NCBI RefSeq assembly: GCF_004011825.1
Contig: NZ_RKLO01000001.1
Span: 643,575 to 707,574 of the forward strand
Source of the DNA: Rhodococcus xishaensis
GTDB lineage: Bacteria > Actinomycetota > Actinomycetes > Mycobacteriales > Mycobacteriaceae
Length of the DNA stretch: 64,000 bases
Reading direction: 5' to 3'
Part shown: positions 28,383 to 39,151 of the stretch, in pieces
Layout of the letters: each line of letters opens with the position of its first letter
How positions within the stretch are numbered: the stretch's first letter is position 1
Made by a program: the position numbers and the translations under genes
Notes under the pieces: model-generated
What the model saw: the letters and a program-made list of their open reading frames with translations, nothing else
Database searches by the model: none
What the model was told of the DNA's origin: nothing

Positions 28383-31300
28383 GTGAAGCCGCCGTACGCG
28401 AGGTCGGCCGTGCCGGGAGTCGGCCGACTGGGGTTGATCGAGCCGACCGCGCCGGAGGAACTCGATTCACTCGGGTGGTCCAACCTCGACGGCGTCGAGC
28501 TTCTGTGGGCGCTCTCGCGAGCCGCGAACGCCGATCTCGCTCTGCGCACGCTCGTGCGGCTGCAGGAGGGGCTGGGCGCCGGGTGGACCGAGCTCGACTC
28601 AGCGCTGCGCTCGGACCAGAGATTGCGTGGCAGGCTGTTCGGATTGATCGGCGCGTCCAGCGCTTTCGGTGACCACCTGGTGGCGGACCCGTCGTCGTGG
28701 AAGCTGCTGGCTGGAGACATGACTTTGCCCTCCAAGGGGGAGCTGACGCGACGATTGCTGGCGTGCGTCGGGGCAGTTCCTGAGGCGGGTCCAAATGCCT
28801 CGCCGATGCTCCACCGGGCCGTGCTGACCGGGCCCGAAGCCATTGCGGCACTGCGGAAATGCTATCGCGACCAGTTGATGGTCCTGGCTGCCGCCGACCT
28901 CGCCCCAACAGTCGAGAACGAGCCGGTGGTCCCGTATCAGACTGTGGGACACCAGCTTTCCGACATGGCTGATGCCGCCCTGACGGCTGCGCTAGCAGTG
29001 GCCGTCACGGTGGTGTGCCCGGACGAGCCGTGTCCGGTGCGGATCGCGGTGATCGCGATGGGCAAGTGCGGCGCCCGCGAGCTCAACTACGTCAGCGACG
29101 TCGACGTCGTGTTCGTCGCCGAACCGTCCAATGCGGTGGCAAGCCGGATTGCCGGTGAGATGATGCGCATCGGGTCATCGGCGTTCTTCGAGGTCGACGC
29201 TGCTCTGCGGCCGGAGGGCAAGCGCGGCGAGCTGGTGCGCACCCTCGAATCGCACGTCGCCTACTACAAGCGGTGGGCCAAGACCTGGGAGTTCCAGGCG
29301 CTGCTGAAGGCCCGTCCGATGACCGGAGACGTCGAGCTGGGGCGGCAGTACACCGACGCGTTGGGCCCGATGGTGTGGGCGGCGGCTGAGCGTGAAGACT
29401 TCGTGCCCGAGGTGCAGGCCATGCGACGTCGCGTCGAGGCCTCGGTGCCACCGGAACTGCGCGAGCGCGAACTGAAACTGGGGCGCGGGAGCCTGCGGGA
29501 CGTCGAGTTCGCCGTACAGCTGCTCCAACTGGTCCACGGCCGCGCCGACACGTCACTGCGGGTCATGAGCACGATCGACGCCCTGACCGCACTCGCGGCC
29601 GGCGGCTACGTCGGACGTGAAGACGCGGCCAACCTCACGGCGTCGTACGAGTTCCTGCGATTGCTCGAACACCGGCTGCAACTCCAGAAGCTGAAGCGTA
29701 CGCACACGCTGCCGTCGCCGGAGGACGAGGAGGCACTGCGGTGGCTCGCCCGCGCGGCTCACATGCGTCCGGACGGGCGCCACGACGCCCTGGGCGTGCT
29801 GAACGCAGAGATCAAGCGGAACTCGCACCGGGTGCGTCGCCTGCACGCCAAGCTGTTCTACCGGCCGCTACTCGAGTCGGTCGCCCGCATCGACAAGGAG
29901 GCGCTGCGGCTCAGCCCGGATGCGGCCGTACGGCAGTTGGCGGCACTCGGCTACTCGGCACCCCAGAACGCCCTCGGCCACCTCACCGCGCTCACCAGCG
30001 GCGCGTCCCGAAAGGGACGCATCCAGGCGCTGCTGTTGCCGACCCTGCTCGAATGGCTCGGTGACACACCGGACCCCGACGCCGGTCTGCTTGCGTACCG
30101 TCGGCTGTCGGATGCCCTCGTCAACGCCACGTGGTTCCTGCGGCTGCTGCGGGACGAGGCGTCGGTGGCGCAGCGACTGATGACGGTTCTCGGTTCGTCG
30201 GCGTACATTCCGGACCTGTTGATCAAGGCGCCCGATGTCATCCGACTCCTCGCCGACGGCCCGTCCGGTCCGCGCCTGCTCGAGCCGCACCCCGAAGATG
30301 TGGCGCGCGGCATCCTCTCGTCGTCCGCGCGGTACGTCGAGCCGATTCGGGCGGTCGGCGCGGCGCGTTCGCTGCGCCGATACGAACTGGCGCGTGTTGC
30401 GAGCGCCGACATCCTCGGCATGCTCGACGTTCCGCAGGTGTGCCGGGCGCTTTCTTCGGTATGGGCTGCGGTGCTCAACGCTGCGCTCGCCGCTGTGATC
30501 CGAGCGAGCGAGACGGATTTGGGTGGACCTGCACCCGCCACTTTCGCGGTGATCGGCATGGGCCGGCTCGGCGGCAACGAACTCGGCTACGGCTCCGACG
30601 CGGACGTGCTGTTCGTGTGCGAGCCCCGCCCCGGTGTCGACGAGACACAGGCAGTGAAGTGGGCCAACCTGATCGGCGACCGCGTGCGGACGCTGCTCGG
30701 TGCTCCCAGCACCGATCCGCCGCTGGTGGTGGATACCGGACTGCGGCCTGAGGGGCGCAGTGGTCCGCTTGTTCGGACGCTGGCATCGTACGAGGCGTAC
30801 TACGCGCAGTGGGCGCAGTCCTGGGAGGTCCAGGCGCTGCTCCGGGCCCACACCGTCGCGGGGGACGAAGAGCTCGGTCTGCGGTTCTTGAAGATGATCG
30901 ACAAGACTCGGTACCCCAAGGGTGGGGTGTCGGACCAGGCGGTCCAGGAGATCAGGCGGATCAAGGCCCGGGTCGACTCCGAGCGCCTACCGCGCGGTGC
31001 GGACCCTGCCACTCACACGAAGCTCGGTCGTGGCGGTCTCGCCGACATCGAGTGGACTGTGCAGCTGATCCAACTACGGCACGCCCACGAGGTCCCGTCG
31101 CTCCACAACACCTCGACCCTCGAGACCCTCGATGCGATCGGTGCGGCGGAGTTGTTGAGCGAGACCGACATCGAACTGCTGCGTGACGCCTGGCTCACCG
31201 CGACCAAGGCCCGCAACGCGCTTGTTCTCGTTCGTGGCAAGCCGACCGACCAACTGCCCGGTCCGGGCAAAGTGCTCTCGGCCGTCGCGCAGGTGGCGGG

Positions 31301-31397
31301 CTCGCCGGACGGGGACCCGAACGAGTTCCTCGACAACTACCTGCGTATCACCCGCCGGGCGAAGGCCGTCGTGCAGCGGGTGTTCGGGGGAGTGTGA
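28383..31397 (+). CDS. glnE: Bifunctional glutamine synthetase adenylyltransferase/deadenylase GlnE
   Basis: A 1004-residue enzyme that adenylylates and deadenylylates GlnA. Two nucleotidyltransferase domains each carry a G-x-D-x-D type active site: [17 protein letters not shown] at about 222-240 and [17 protein letters not shown] at about 720-738. A C-terminal regulatory/adenylylase half follows. GTG 28383 has GGGGGAAG 4 bases upstream. The target tyrosine is in GlnA1 (34-36 kb), so the glnE-glnA1 pairing is conserved with mycobacteria. Confidence 0.96.
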   Translation: MKPPYARSAVPGVGRLGLIEPTAPEELDSLGWSNLDGVELLWALSRAANADLALRTLVRLQEGLGAGWTELDSALRSDQRLRGRLFGLIGASSAFGDHLVADPSSWKLLAGDMTLPSKGELTRRLLACVGAVPEAGPNASPMLHRAVLTGPEAIAALRKCYRDQLMVLAAADLAPTVENEPVVPYQTVGHQLSDMADAALTAALAVAVTVVCPDEPCPVRIAVIAMGKCGARELNYVSDVDVVFVAEPSNAVASRIAGEMMRIGSSAFFEVDAALRPEGKRGELVRTLESHVAYYKRWAKTWEFQALLKARPMTGDVELGRQYTDALGPMVWAAAEREDFVPEVQAMRRRVEASVPPELRERELKLGRGSLRDVEFAVQLLQLVHGRADTSLRVMSTIDALTALAAGGYVGREDAANLTASYEFLRLLEHRLQLQKLKRTHTLPSPEDEEALRWLARAAHMRPDGRHDALGVLNAEIKRNSHRVRRLHAKLFYRPLLESVARIDKEALRLSPDAAVRQLAALGYSAPQNALGHLTALTSGASRKGRIQALLLPTLLEWLGDTPDPDAGLLAYRRLSDALVNATWFLRLLRDEASVAQRLMTVLGSSAYIPDLLIKAPDVIRLLADGPSGPRLLEPHPEDVARGILSSSARYVEPIRAVGAARSLRRYELARVASADILGMLDVPQVCRALSSVWAAVLNAALAAVIRASETDLGGPAPATFAVIGMGRLGGNELGYGSDADVLFVCEPRPGVDETQAVKWANLIGDRVRTLLGAPSTDPPLVVDTGLRPEGRSGPLVRTLASYEAYYAQWAQSWEVQALLRAHTVAGDEELGLRFLKMIDKTRYPKGGVSDQAVQEIRRIKARVDSERLPRGADPATHTKLGRGGLADIEWTVQLIQLRHAHEVPSLHNTSTLETLDAIGAAELLSETDIELLRDAWLTATKARNALVLVRGKPTDQLPGPGKVLSAVAQVAGSPDGDPNEFLDNYLRITRRAKAVVQRVFGGV

Positions 31398-31404
31398 CGG
31401 TCGG

Positions 31405-32088
31405 TCACCCGCTCGCGAAGACGCGGATCCGCTGCTCTCGGCTGTGCTCGAGGTGGGTTCGCATGTGTTCGCGTGCGGCCTTCGCGTCCCGGGCGCGTAG
31501 TGCGTCGAGGATGTGCTCATGCTCGGAATTGAGCAGTTCCGGTTCGCCGTAGTTCGACGGCGGGCCGCTGTCGTAGATCCGCAACTGCGTGGTCAAGCGA
31601 ACGAGCAGTGTCGTGATCGTCGCGTTGTGGGCGGCCTGCCAGAGTGCCTCGTGGAACCGAAAGTTGTCCACGCGGGCAGCGGTGTCGTCGTCGGTATGGC
31701 AGCACGAGTCGTGCAGTCGTTCGAGGCGGGCCATGTCGAGGTCGGTGTGCCGAACTGCGGCGGCGCCGGCGGCCTCCGATTCCAGCGCCACCCGCGCCGC
31801 ATAGATCTCGATGACGTCCTCGGGGGTTCCGGAGCGCACGCGGAACCCGCGCGCCGCACGCTCGAGCAAGCCGTCGTGGGCGAGCCAGTTGAGGGCCTCG
31901 CGAATCGGCGTGCGAGATGCGCCGTAGGTCTCGCTCAGCTGCGTCTCGTGCAGTGCGGCACCCTGCGGGAACTTACCTTCGAGGATGTCGGCGCGCAGTC
32001 GCAGGTATTGCTTGGACGTCTGGTCGGAGCGGCCCGTGCCCGACGGCAGTAGCACGCCCAGATCTGCCAGGTCGTCCTCGCGCGTCAT
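31405..32088 (-). CDS. GntR-family transcriptional regulator (FCD/FadR type)
   Basis: A 227-residue regulator with an N-terminal winged helix (QLSETYGASRTPIREALNW near residues 50-68) and an all-helical FCD effector domain containing the metal-binding histidines (NFRFHEALWQAAHN, HEHILDAL and EHMRTHLEHS). It ends 7 bp after glnE in the opposite direction. It faces a divergent ABM-type monooxygenase gene with a perfect palindrome between them, so autoregulation is plausible. Confidence 0.88.
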   Translation of the reverse strand: MTREDDLADLGVLLPSGTGRSDQTSKQYLRLRADILEGKFPQGAALHETQLSETYGASRTPIREALNWLAHDGLLERAARGFRVRSGTPEDVIEIYAARVALESEAAGAAAVRHTDLDMARLERLHDSCCHTDDDTAARVDNFRFHEALWQAAHNATITTLLVRLTTQLRIYDSGPPSNYGEPELLNSEHEHILDALRARDAKAAREHMRTHLEHSREQRIRVFASG

Positions 32089-32154
32089 CGTTGTCCCATC
32101 CCAATCGGCTCCGTCTTCGGACGTGCCGATTATGCCACCGCCGACGATCGAATA

Positions 32155-32170
32155 CTCGCGTATACGCGAG
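32155..32170. promoter_or_regulatory. 16-bp perfect palindrome, candidate operator of the GntR regulator
   Basis: CTCGCGTATACGCGAG is a perfect palindrome with a GTATAC core, the kind of core bound by FCD-type GntR regulators. It lies 67 bp before the GntR start and 142 bp before the monooxygenase start, between the two divergent genes. Binding by the neighbour is inferred. Confidence 0.5.
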
Positions 32171-32311
32171 GGTCCTGTGCCTCGCCACGAGCTTGTTTCG
32201 GTCTCAGGGGAGACGCGTCATGGCGCTCCACCGGCCGGAGGCCGGGGTGCGTTGACTCGGCCGATGCCTCCGAGAACAGTAAAGGGCACCGGTCTCTTTG
32301 GGAGGTGCTCG

Positions 32312-32614
32312 ATGGTCAGCGCAGCGCTGCTGGTGCGAGTGGAAGCCAAACGGGGCAAGGAGGCGGAGGTTGCGGAGTTCCTAGAGAGCGCGTTGGCGCT
32401 CGTGCAGGAGGAACCGGACACCACGGCCTGGTTCGCGCTTCGCTTCGGGCCGGCGACCTTCGGCATATTCGATGCATTCCCCGATGACACCGGGCGGCAA
32501 GCTCACCTCGCCGGGCAGGTCGCGGAGGCACTGATGGCGCGGGCAGGCGAACTGTTCGTCGCTCACCCCACCATTACGAACGTCGACGTGCTGGCGAGCA
32601 AGTTGCCCGAGTGA
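32312..32614 (+). CDS. ABM-type (antibiotic biosynthesis monooxygenase fold) protein
   Basis: A 100-residue ferredoxin-like-fold protein opening MVSAALLVRVEAKRGKEAEV, with the WFALRFGPATFGIFDAFPD strand and a C-terminal VDVLASKLPE. It belongs to the small quinol monooxygenase / ABM dimer family, which acts on quinols without cofactors. ATG 32312 has GGGAGG 6 bases upstream. It is divergent from the GntR regulator. Confidence 0.8.
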   Translation: MVSAALLVRVEAKRGKEAEVAEFLESALALVQEEPDTTAWFALRFGPATFGIFDAFPDDTGRQAHLAGQVAEALMARAGELFVAHPTITNVDVLASKLPE

Positions 32615-33119
32615 CGGGCCAATCTATCGGCTGCTCTGGCGTTCAACGCCGGGGCAGCTGAACATGCGGATGCGTCGATTGCGGCCGAGTTGGCGCCGAC
32701 GTGGTTCGCGGAGTCCGTAGACGCCCGTTCCTGCGTCACGGGTTCCGCAGCGTCAACTGCCCGAAATGTCCGTTGCGGAGCCGTTACCTTTTGGATCTCA
32801 TCGTCGTGATTGTCGAGCGCGGACGTTATGCAGCGTCCTGAGCGCGGGACACATGGCTGTCAGCTACATCACGAACCTGGCAGTTCGTCGGGATCAGGCT
32901 TCTCAGGCCAGGGTGCATAAATCGCCTGTTCAAAGGCATTTTTGACGGACTCTCGAGCGGGTCGTCGAGCGCTCGCACGTATACCCCCTATACCTGACTA
33001 GGTACCCACCCCGGTAGATATGCGGATGTCTCGAATTGGTAACGGCGGAACTCTGGGTTGTGCCCGAACACCGATGCCACGGAGGTGTCGGACCCCAAGT
33101 AAGACCCGGAGGACCTCGA
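32615..33119. other. 505-bp leader/intergenic region upstream of the NlpC/P60 gene
   Basis: No coding frame is supported. The region contains several GC-rich inverted segments, a TATACCCCCTATACC direct repeat (32981-32996) and a GTTACC at 32783-32788. In actinobacteria, cell-wall hydrolase genes of this type are often preceded by a cyclic-di-AMP (ydaO) riboswitch, but I could not align a ydaO core here, so I only flag the possibility. Confidence 0.35.
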
Positions 33120-33638
33120 ATGGCTAAGCACCGCGCACAGAAGAAGACCCGACTGACCCGCACCACCCGTGGACTCGTGCTCGGTGCCGTCACCGTTGGC
33201 GCTCTGGTGATCCCCGTCGCCCCTGCGATGGCACAGCCCTTCGGCCTCCCGGACTGGGGCATCCCCGGCTGGGGCAACTCCGTCATCCAGCAGGACTCGC
33301 AGGGGCAAGCAATCGCGAACGCCGCGAAGTCCAAGCTTGGCGCCCCGTACGTGTGGGGCGCGACAGGGCCGAGTTCGTTCGACTGCTCGGGACTGGTCCA
33401 GTGGGCCCACAAGCAGGCCGGCATCTCCGTCCCCCGGGTCAGCTACGACCAGATCGCTGGCGGCACCTCGGTGTCCAAAGCCAACCTGCAGCCGGGTGAC
33501 GTCGTCTCCTTCTACGGGGCCAACCACATCGGCATCTACGTCGGCGACGGCCAAGTTGTCCACGCCCCGACCTCGGGCGACGTCGTGAAGATCTCGCCGT
33601 TGGACTCGATGCCTTTCGACGGGGCGACCCGCTACTGA
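33120..33638 (+). CDS. Secreted NlpC/P60 peptidoglycan endopeptidase
   Basis: A 172-residue protein with a signal peptide (basic start, hydrophobic 18-35, cleavage after AMA at about 38) and an NlpC/P60 domain. The catalytic cysteine is C89 in FDCSG; the histidines H136 ([10 protein letters not shown]) and H148 (VVHAPTSG) follow. It would cleave stem peptides in the cell wall. ATG 33120 has GGAGG 6 bases upstream. A strong terminator lies 28 bp after the stop. Confidence 0.93.
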   Translation: MAKHRAQKKTRLTRTTRGLVLGAVTVGALVIPVAPAMAQPFGLPDWGIPGWGNSVIQQDSQGQAIANAAKSKLGAPYVWGATGPSSFDCSGLVQWAHKQAGISVPRVSYDQIAGGTSVSKANLQPGDVVSFYGANHIGIYVGDGQVVHAPTSGDVVKISPLDSMPFDGATRY

Positions 33639-33665
33639 TCCGAGCGTCGCTCGACGTGAACCGAT

Positions 33666-33691
33666 CCCGTCACCCTTGCAGGGGTGACGGG
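33666..33691 (+). terminator. Terminator after the NlpC/P60 gene
   Basis: A 10-bp stem CCCGTCACCC/GGGTGACGGG with a 6-base loop, followed by TTCGTTTCGTTG. Placed 28 bp after the stop. Confidence 0.88.
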
Positions 33692-33745
33692 TTCGTTTCG
33701 TTGAATCCGCGTTCGAACCTGCTGAAGGGTTCGGCACCCGTTCGA

Positions 33746-33885
33746 GTTGTTGTCCGTGGTCGGGATGCGCACGGCCGCCGAACGGTTGCGCTGGCTGTAG
33801 GCCAGTTTGTTCGGGGCCTCGAAGCCCGGAACCATGTGGTGGTAGGAGTTGATCGTCGGGTTCGTGAACCCCAGCGGCAACGGCG
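33746..33885 (-). pseudogene. Decayed fragment of a type I glutamine synthetase gene
   Basis: 140 bp on the minus strand align without gaps to 35376-35515 inside intact glnA1, with about 13 mismatches by eye (roughly 90% identity). Translated, it reads [16 protein letters not shown] and [12 protein letters not shown], the substrate/ATP-binding core of GlnA1. The rest of the gene is absent: no start, no stop in frame, and sequence beyond 33885 soon loses resemblance (a possible internal deletion then a short match near 33895-33910). It is therefore a remnant of a duplicated or transferred glnA copy, not a working gene. Confidence 0.85.
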
Positions 33886-34228
33886 TTGATGCAGGTGGAA
33901 AGCGGGATGCCGTCCTTGTTCGGGTAGGCACCAGACGGCGAGTACTACTGAAATCCAACCTGACGACGTGAAAATCGCAGTAAGGGGACAACGACGCACC
34001 TGTCACCTGACTGCAGCTTTGCCGCGACTGATACCTGCACACTGTCGAGACCACTGTGCAGCAACACCGGTCGTGAAGGCGGCGGCGTAATTCGGCTGGT
34101 AGGACAGTCCCCGGCGGTCCGGCCGGTCGAAGGCCTTCTTGATGACCTTTCGCAGGATGCATCAACCACTGATCGACGGTACAGATCCACCGTTTGGACG
34201 ACTTCTTACGCCAGTACGGCGTGAGGGA
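33886..34228. other. Unassigned decayed sequence between the glnA fragment and the next gene
   Basis: No intact gene. On the minus strand, one broken frame (about 33990-34165) gives a protein-like stretch with [22 protein letters not shown] but no start or consistent frame. It looks like the remains of a further gene of unknown family, so the glnA fragment may belong to a larger scrambled insertion. Confidence 0.5.
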
Positions 34229-34750
34229 TCACATGGAATTTCGGCGGGACGCGTTGATTGATGCGCGGATGATCCAGACCGGCAGCCACAATCCGCCCGT
34301 CAGAAGCGTCATGATGAAGTGCACCAGGTGCTGTGTGCGGGGACCCCCTCCACGGATCACGTTGTTCACGGTGACTGCCTGAGCAACGGACGTCGGCGCG
34401 GCCGGTGGTGGGTAGTAACCCTGCGGCGGGAAATGCCCGTGCGGGTGCTGCCCGTACTGCCCATATGGGTACTGATATTCAGGGTGTTGGGATGGCTGTC
34501 CGCCACTTTGCGCGTATGCCTGCGCCGCACCGTTTTGGTCGTATGCCTGCGGCTGCTGCTGAGGCTGGGGATACGGGTAGCTTGTGTTCGGCGGCCCGTA
34601 CTGCGGTTGCTGCTGTGGCTGGGGATATGGGTAGCCGGTGTTCGGCGGCCCGTACTGCGGTTGCTTCTGCGCAGTTTCCGGCTGGTTGTCCGGGTACGGC
34701 GCCGGGGCCTTGTCGGCGTTCTCGTCGAACGGCTGCGGGGCGGTCGTCAT
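34229..34750 (-). CDS. Pro/Gln/Tyr-rich membrane protein with 18-residue repeats
   Basis: A 173-residue protein. Residues about 1-125 are rich in Pro, Gln, Tyr and Gly and contain two near-identical 18-residue units (QPQYGPPNT...YPYPQPQQ), encoded by a 54-bp tandem repeat at 34563-34670. The C-terminus holds a membrane helix (HFIMTLLTGGLWLPVWIIRA), a module found in many actinobacterial proteins. ATG 34750 is preferred to the longer frame. The function is unknown; the repeats could form an extended cytoplasmic or wall-facing tail. Confidence 0.75.
   Translation of the reverse strand: MTTAPQPFDENADKAPAPYPDNQPETAQKQPQYGPPNTGYPYPQPQQQPQYGPPNTSYPYPQPQQQPQAYDQNGAAQAYAQSGGQPSQHPEYQYPYGQYGQHPHGHFPPQGYYPPPAAPTSVAQAVTVNNVIRGGGPRTQHLVHFIMTLLTGGLWLPVWIIRASINASRRNSM
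34563..34670 (-). repeat. 54-bp tandem repeat within the Pro/Gln-rich protein gene
   Basis: Two copies of 54 bp, 34563-34616 and 34617-34670, differing at only a few bases and encoding two 18-residue units in frame. Confidence 0.95.
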
Positions 34751-34919
34751 GTAGTAGGTGTCCTGTTCTGCAGTCAAGAGGGTGTCGGCTATGACCGAGC
34801 CTCGCAATGAGGGCCAGTATGGCCGGTGGCTAGTAGATCACGAAGATGGCTACCGACGGGTGTGGAAGGTCGGCCATGTCGCGGTTGATCGAACGCGAAC
34901 CGGCGGCCAGACACGGAAG

Positions 34920-34967
34920 AGTCCACCCCCATTGCGATCGGTGTGGTGATCGCAATGGGGGTGGACT
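34920..34967. terminator. Perfect 20-bp inverted repeat downstream of glnA1
   Basis: 34920-34939 and 34948-34967 are perfectly complementary (20 bp, 8-base loop), 48 bp after the glnA1 stop on the minus strand. It probably terminates glnA1; the following bases are only moderately T-rich on that strand. Confidence 0.85.
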
Positions 34968-35015
34968 CGGGTCAAGCAAGTTGTTGCGCTAGGACAAATC
35001 AGAGCGCACTATGCC

Positions 35016-36452
<1,437 letters not shown>

Positions 36453-36550
36453 GTTGGTGCTCCTTCAGTCGGTTACCTGCCGGTTGAGTTGCGGCGGTTT
36501 CGTCGAGGCCCGAGGCTAGAGAGCTGGTGTTGCCCGTTAGTCAACCTTAT

Positions 36551-36566
36551 GTTTCGTGGGTGTTAC
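36551..36566 (-). promoter_or_regulatory. GlnR-like box upstream of glnA1
   Basis: On the minus strand the sequence reads GTAAC-ACCCAC-GAAAC, a close match to the actinobacterial GlnR consensus (gTnAC-n6-GaAAC). It lies 99-114 bp before the glnA1 start. GlnR would activate or repress glnA1 under nitrogen limitation; the role is inferred from the motif. Confidence 0.6.
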
Positions 36567-36696
36567 ACGTCGGAGTTGACTTGGTTGTTCGCACGCACGG
36601 TCGATGTGACCGTTTCCGTACCGAACAGGTGTGACGCGCAGCACCGATGCCGACTGGGGCGCGGTGCTCGCGGCGGCGGCGCCTATCCTGGACGGC

Positions 36697-37173
36697 ATGG
36701 CACGTATGACCGGTTCCTGGCTCTCTGGACCCTCCGCCGCACTGCCGAAGGGGCAGACCGAAGCGCAGGCCTATCGGGGTGAACTACTGGGTTTGCCGGC
36801 GGACGGGCCCGGTTCGCTCGCGGCGACCGGACGGCGCGTCCTGGCCCTCGCGGTCGACTGGTTCACCGCGGCGGGCGTAGTGATGCTGCTGATCGGTGAG
36901 GCGCCGCTCGAGAACCCGCGGCTCGGCACCTACACCCTGATGTTGTGGTTCCTGGTCGGCGTCGCGTGTGTATCGCTGTTCTCGTTCACGCCCGGTCAGT
37001 ACATGCTGGGACTGCAGGTCGCTCGAGTCGACGCCCCTGCCAAGGTCGGATTCCTCCGGGCGCTGGGCCGTCAGGTGCTGATGGTGTTCATCGTTCCCGC
37101 GGTCATCACCGACGTCGACGGGCGTGGCATGCACGATCGTGCAACCGGCACGGCGCTCGTCCGCGTGCGCTGA
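36697..37173 (+). CDS. RDD family membrane protein
   Basis: A 158-residue membrane protein with an RDD domain: a basic/aspartate-bearing first helix (GRRVLALAVDWFTAAGVVML), a second helix, the FTPGQYMLGLQVARVD motif and a third helix. It matches the mycobacterial Rv2219A position between glnA1 and the DUF4191 gene. ATG 36697 is chosen; GTG 36631 in the same frame lacks a supporting site. Transport of small molecules is suggested for the family, but the substrate is unknown. Confidence 0.85.
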   Translation: MARMTGSWLSGPSAALPKGQTEAQAYRGELLGLPADGPGSLAATGRRVLALAVDWFTAAGVVMLLIGEAPLENPRLGTYTLMLWFLVGVACVSLFSFTPGQYMLGLQVARVDAPAKVGFLRALGRQVLMVFIVPAVITDVDGRGMHDRATGTALVRVR

Positions 37174-37269
37174 GCACACATCACGAAACGGCGAATGTCA
37201 CATCGGTTCGGCTGGACCGAGTTCTCGGACCGAACCGATGTGACATTGGGTCACCCGTGAGGGGAGGCG

Positions 37270-38025
37270 TCAGCGGCGGCGAATCGTGCGCTGCATGCCC
37301 TTCATCTTGGCGCCGGGAGGAAGGGGGCCCTTCGGCGTTGCGGCGCCGGCGCGGCCGCCGAGTGCCGCCAACCGGGACTCGATCGAGTCCATGCGCTTGG
37401 TGTTGATGTTGCGCGGCAGTTTGTTCAGCCGTTTGGTGAGCTGTGAGAGCGGTACCTGGCCCTCGTCGTTACCGACGACGAAGTCGTAGATTGGGGTGTC
37501 GCCGACCAGTCGCGCGGTCTTCTTCTTCTCCTGCGCGAGCAGGCCCTTGACTCGCTGCGGCGAGCCCTCGGCGATCAGGATCACGCCGGGGCGACCGATC
37601 ACACGATGCACCGCGTCGAGTTGCGTAGTGCCCGCGACGGCACTGGTGACTCGCCAGGCGCCCTGCATGTTGTCGAGCGCCCACGCCGCGGCACCGGCCT
37701 GCCCCTCGGCCTTGCCGTAAACCGTCTTCTGGACTCGCTTCCCGAAGATGATGAAGCCGAGCAGGACGCCGACGAGAATGCCGATCGGCAGCAGGAACCA
37801 CTGGATTCCGAAGATCAGGCCGATAACGAAGAACACGAGTGCACTCAGCACAACGGCGCCGATGATCAGCGGGAGCAGCAGCTTGTCTTCCCTGCGCTGC
37901 ATCTTGAACGCCTGCCAGAGCTGAGTCCGGCGTTCCTTCGACGCCTGCTTGCGGGCTGCCTTCGCCGCCGCCTTGGCTTCCTTGCTCGGTTTGCCCGCTT
38001 TTCCGGATTTACTGCCGTTCGCCAT
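37270..38025 (-). CDS. DUF4191 domain-containing membrane protein
   Basis: A 251-residue protein with a highly basic N-terminus (Lys/Ala-rich, about 1-45), two adjacent membrane helices (about 55-100, with GRP/GK flanks), and a soluble C-terminal domain with VILIAEGSPQRVKGLLAQE. It matches Rv2219 by position, next to lipA. Function unknown. Confidence 0.87.
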   Translation of the reverse strand: MANGSKSGKAGKPSKEAKAAAKAARKQASKERRTQLWQAFKMQRREDKLLLPLIIGAVVLSALVFFVIGLIFGIQWFLLPIGILVGVLLGFIIFGKRVQKTVYGKAEGQAGAAAWALDNMQGAWRVTSAVAGTTQLDAVHRVIGRPGVILIAEGSPQRVKGLLAQEKKKTARLVGDTPIYDFVVGNDEGQVPLSQLTKRLNKLPRNINTKRMDSIESRLAALGGRAGAATPKGPLPPGAKMKGMQRTIRRR

Positions 38026-38084
38026 ACCTCACAGGATACGTCCCGCACCGCGCACCACACGCGCGCGGTGAGGGGAAATGCACG

Positions 38085-39098
38085 TCAGACGCGAGCGAGA
38101 CGTTCGAGGACCGAACTGGCTTCCTGGGAAGCGGTGCCGTGCGTGGCGAGGTGTGCCTGTCCCGCCGGCAGCGGCCGCCCATGGTGTGCCATCGCCTGGG
38201 CGTAGAGACGTCCCGCGCGGTACGACGAGCGAACCAGCGGCCCCGCCATGACACCCGCGAAGCCGATCTCCTCTGCGGCCTTGGAGTGCTCGACGAACTC
38301 CTCCGGCTTCACCCAACGCTCGACCGGGTGGTGTCGCGGTGACGGGCGCAGGTACTGGGTGATGGTGATGATGTCGCAGCCTGCCTCATGCAGGTCCACC
38401 ATCGCCTGGTGCACCTCCTCGGGGGTCTCGCCCAAACCGAGGATGAGATTGGACTTGGTGACCAGGCCGAAGTCGCGGGCGGCGCTGATCACGCCCAGCG
38501 AACGCTCGTAGCGGAACGCCGGACGAATCCGCTTGAAGATGCGCGGCACCGTCTCGAGGTTGTGTGCGAGCACCTCCGGGCGCGATTCGAACACCTCGGC
38601 CAGCAGCTCGGGCTTGCCGTTGAAGTCGGGGATCAGGTTCTCGACGCCCGTACCCGGGTTCATCGCGTGGATCTGCCGGACCGTCTCCGCGTACAGCCAC
38701 GCACCGCCGTCGGGGAGATCGTCACGCGCGACGCCGGTGATCGTCGAGTACCGCAGGCCCATAGCCTTGACGCTTTCGGCGACACGGCGGGGCTCGTCCC
38801 GATCCAGCTCCGCTGGTTTTCCGGTGTCGATCTGACAGAAATCGCAACGGCGCGTGCACTGTTCGCCACCAATGAGGAAGGTGGCCTCGCGGTCCTCCCA
38901 GCACTCGTAGATGTTGGGACAGCCCGCTTCCTCGCAGACGGTATGCAAGCCTTCGCTTTTCACCAAGCCCTTGAGCTCGGTGTACTCCGGGCCCATCTTC
39001 GCGCGGGTCCGGATCCACTCGGGCTTGCGCTCGATCGGGGTTTCCGCGTTTCGGATCTCGATGCGGAGCAGCTTCCGTCCGTCTGGGGCGACACTCAC
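38085..39098 (-). CDS. lipA: Lipoyl synthase LipA
   Basis: Radical SAM enzyme that inserts two sulfurs into octanoyl groups on E2 and GcvH proteins. The 337 residues carry both iron-sulfur motifs: the auxiliary cluster cysteines ([13 protein letters not shown]) and the radical [14 protein letters not shown] 39098 matches the mycobacterial N-terminus ([12 protein letters not shown]); the longer frame upstream is not supported. The next gene upstream on the same strand is lipB, which supplies octanoyl groups; dlaT, the acceptor, is 2 kb further. Confidence 0.97.
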   Translation of the reverse strand: MSVAPDGRKLLRIEIRNAETPIERKPEWIRTRAKMGPEYTELKGLVKSEGLHTVCEEAGCPNIYECWEDREATFLIGGEQCTRRCDFCQIDTGKPAELDRDEPRRVAESVKAMGLRYSTITGVARDDLPDGGAWLYAETVRQIHAMNPGTGVENLIPDFNGKPELLAEVFESRPEVLAHNLETVPRIFKRIRPAFRYERSLGVISAARDFGLVTKSNLILGLGETPEEVHQAMVDLHEAGCDIITITQYLRPSPRHHPVERWVKPEEFVEHSKAAEEIGFAGVMAGPLVRSSYRAGRLYAQAMAHHGRPLPAGQAHLATHGTASQEASSVLERLARV

Positions 39099-39151
39099 GA
39101 AGTTGATCGTACGCCTGACCGGATCTCGCGCTCGGGACTGGGCAGGGCGGC

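Noticed and set aside
32981-32996. CsoR-like site upstream of the NlpC/P60 gene
   Set aside because: TATACC occurs as a direct repeat rather than the inverted form expected for CsoR, and no copper gene is near.
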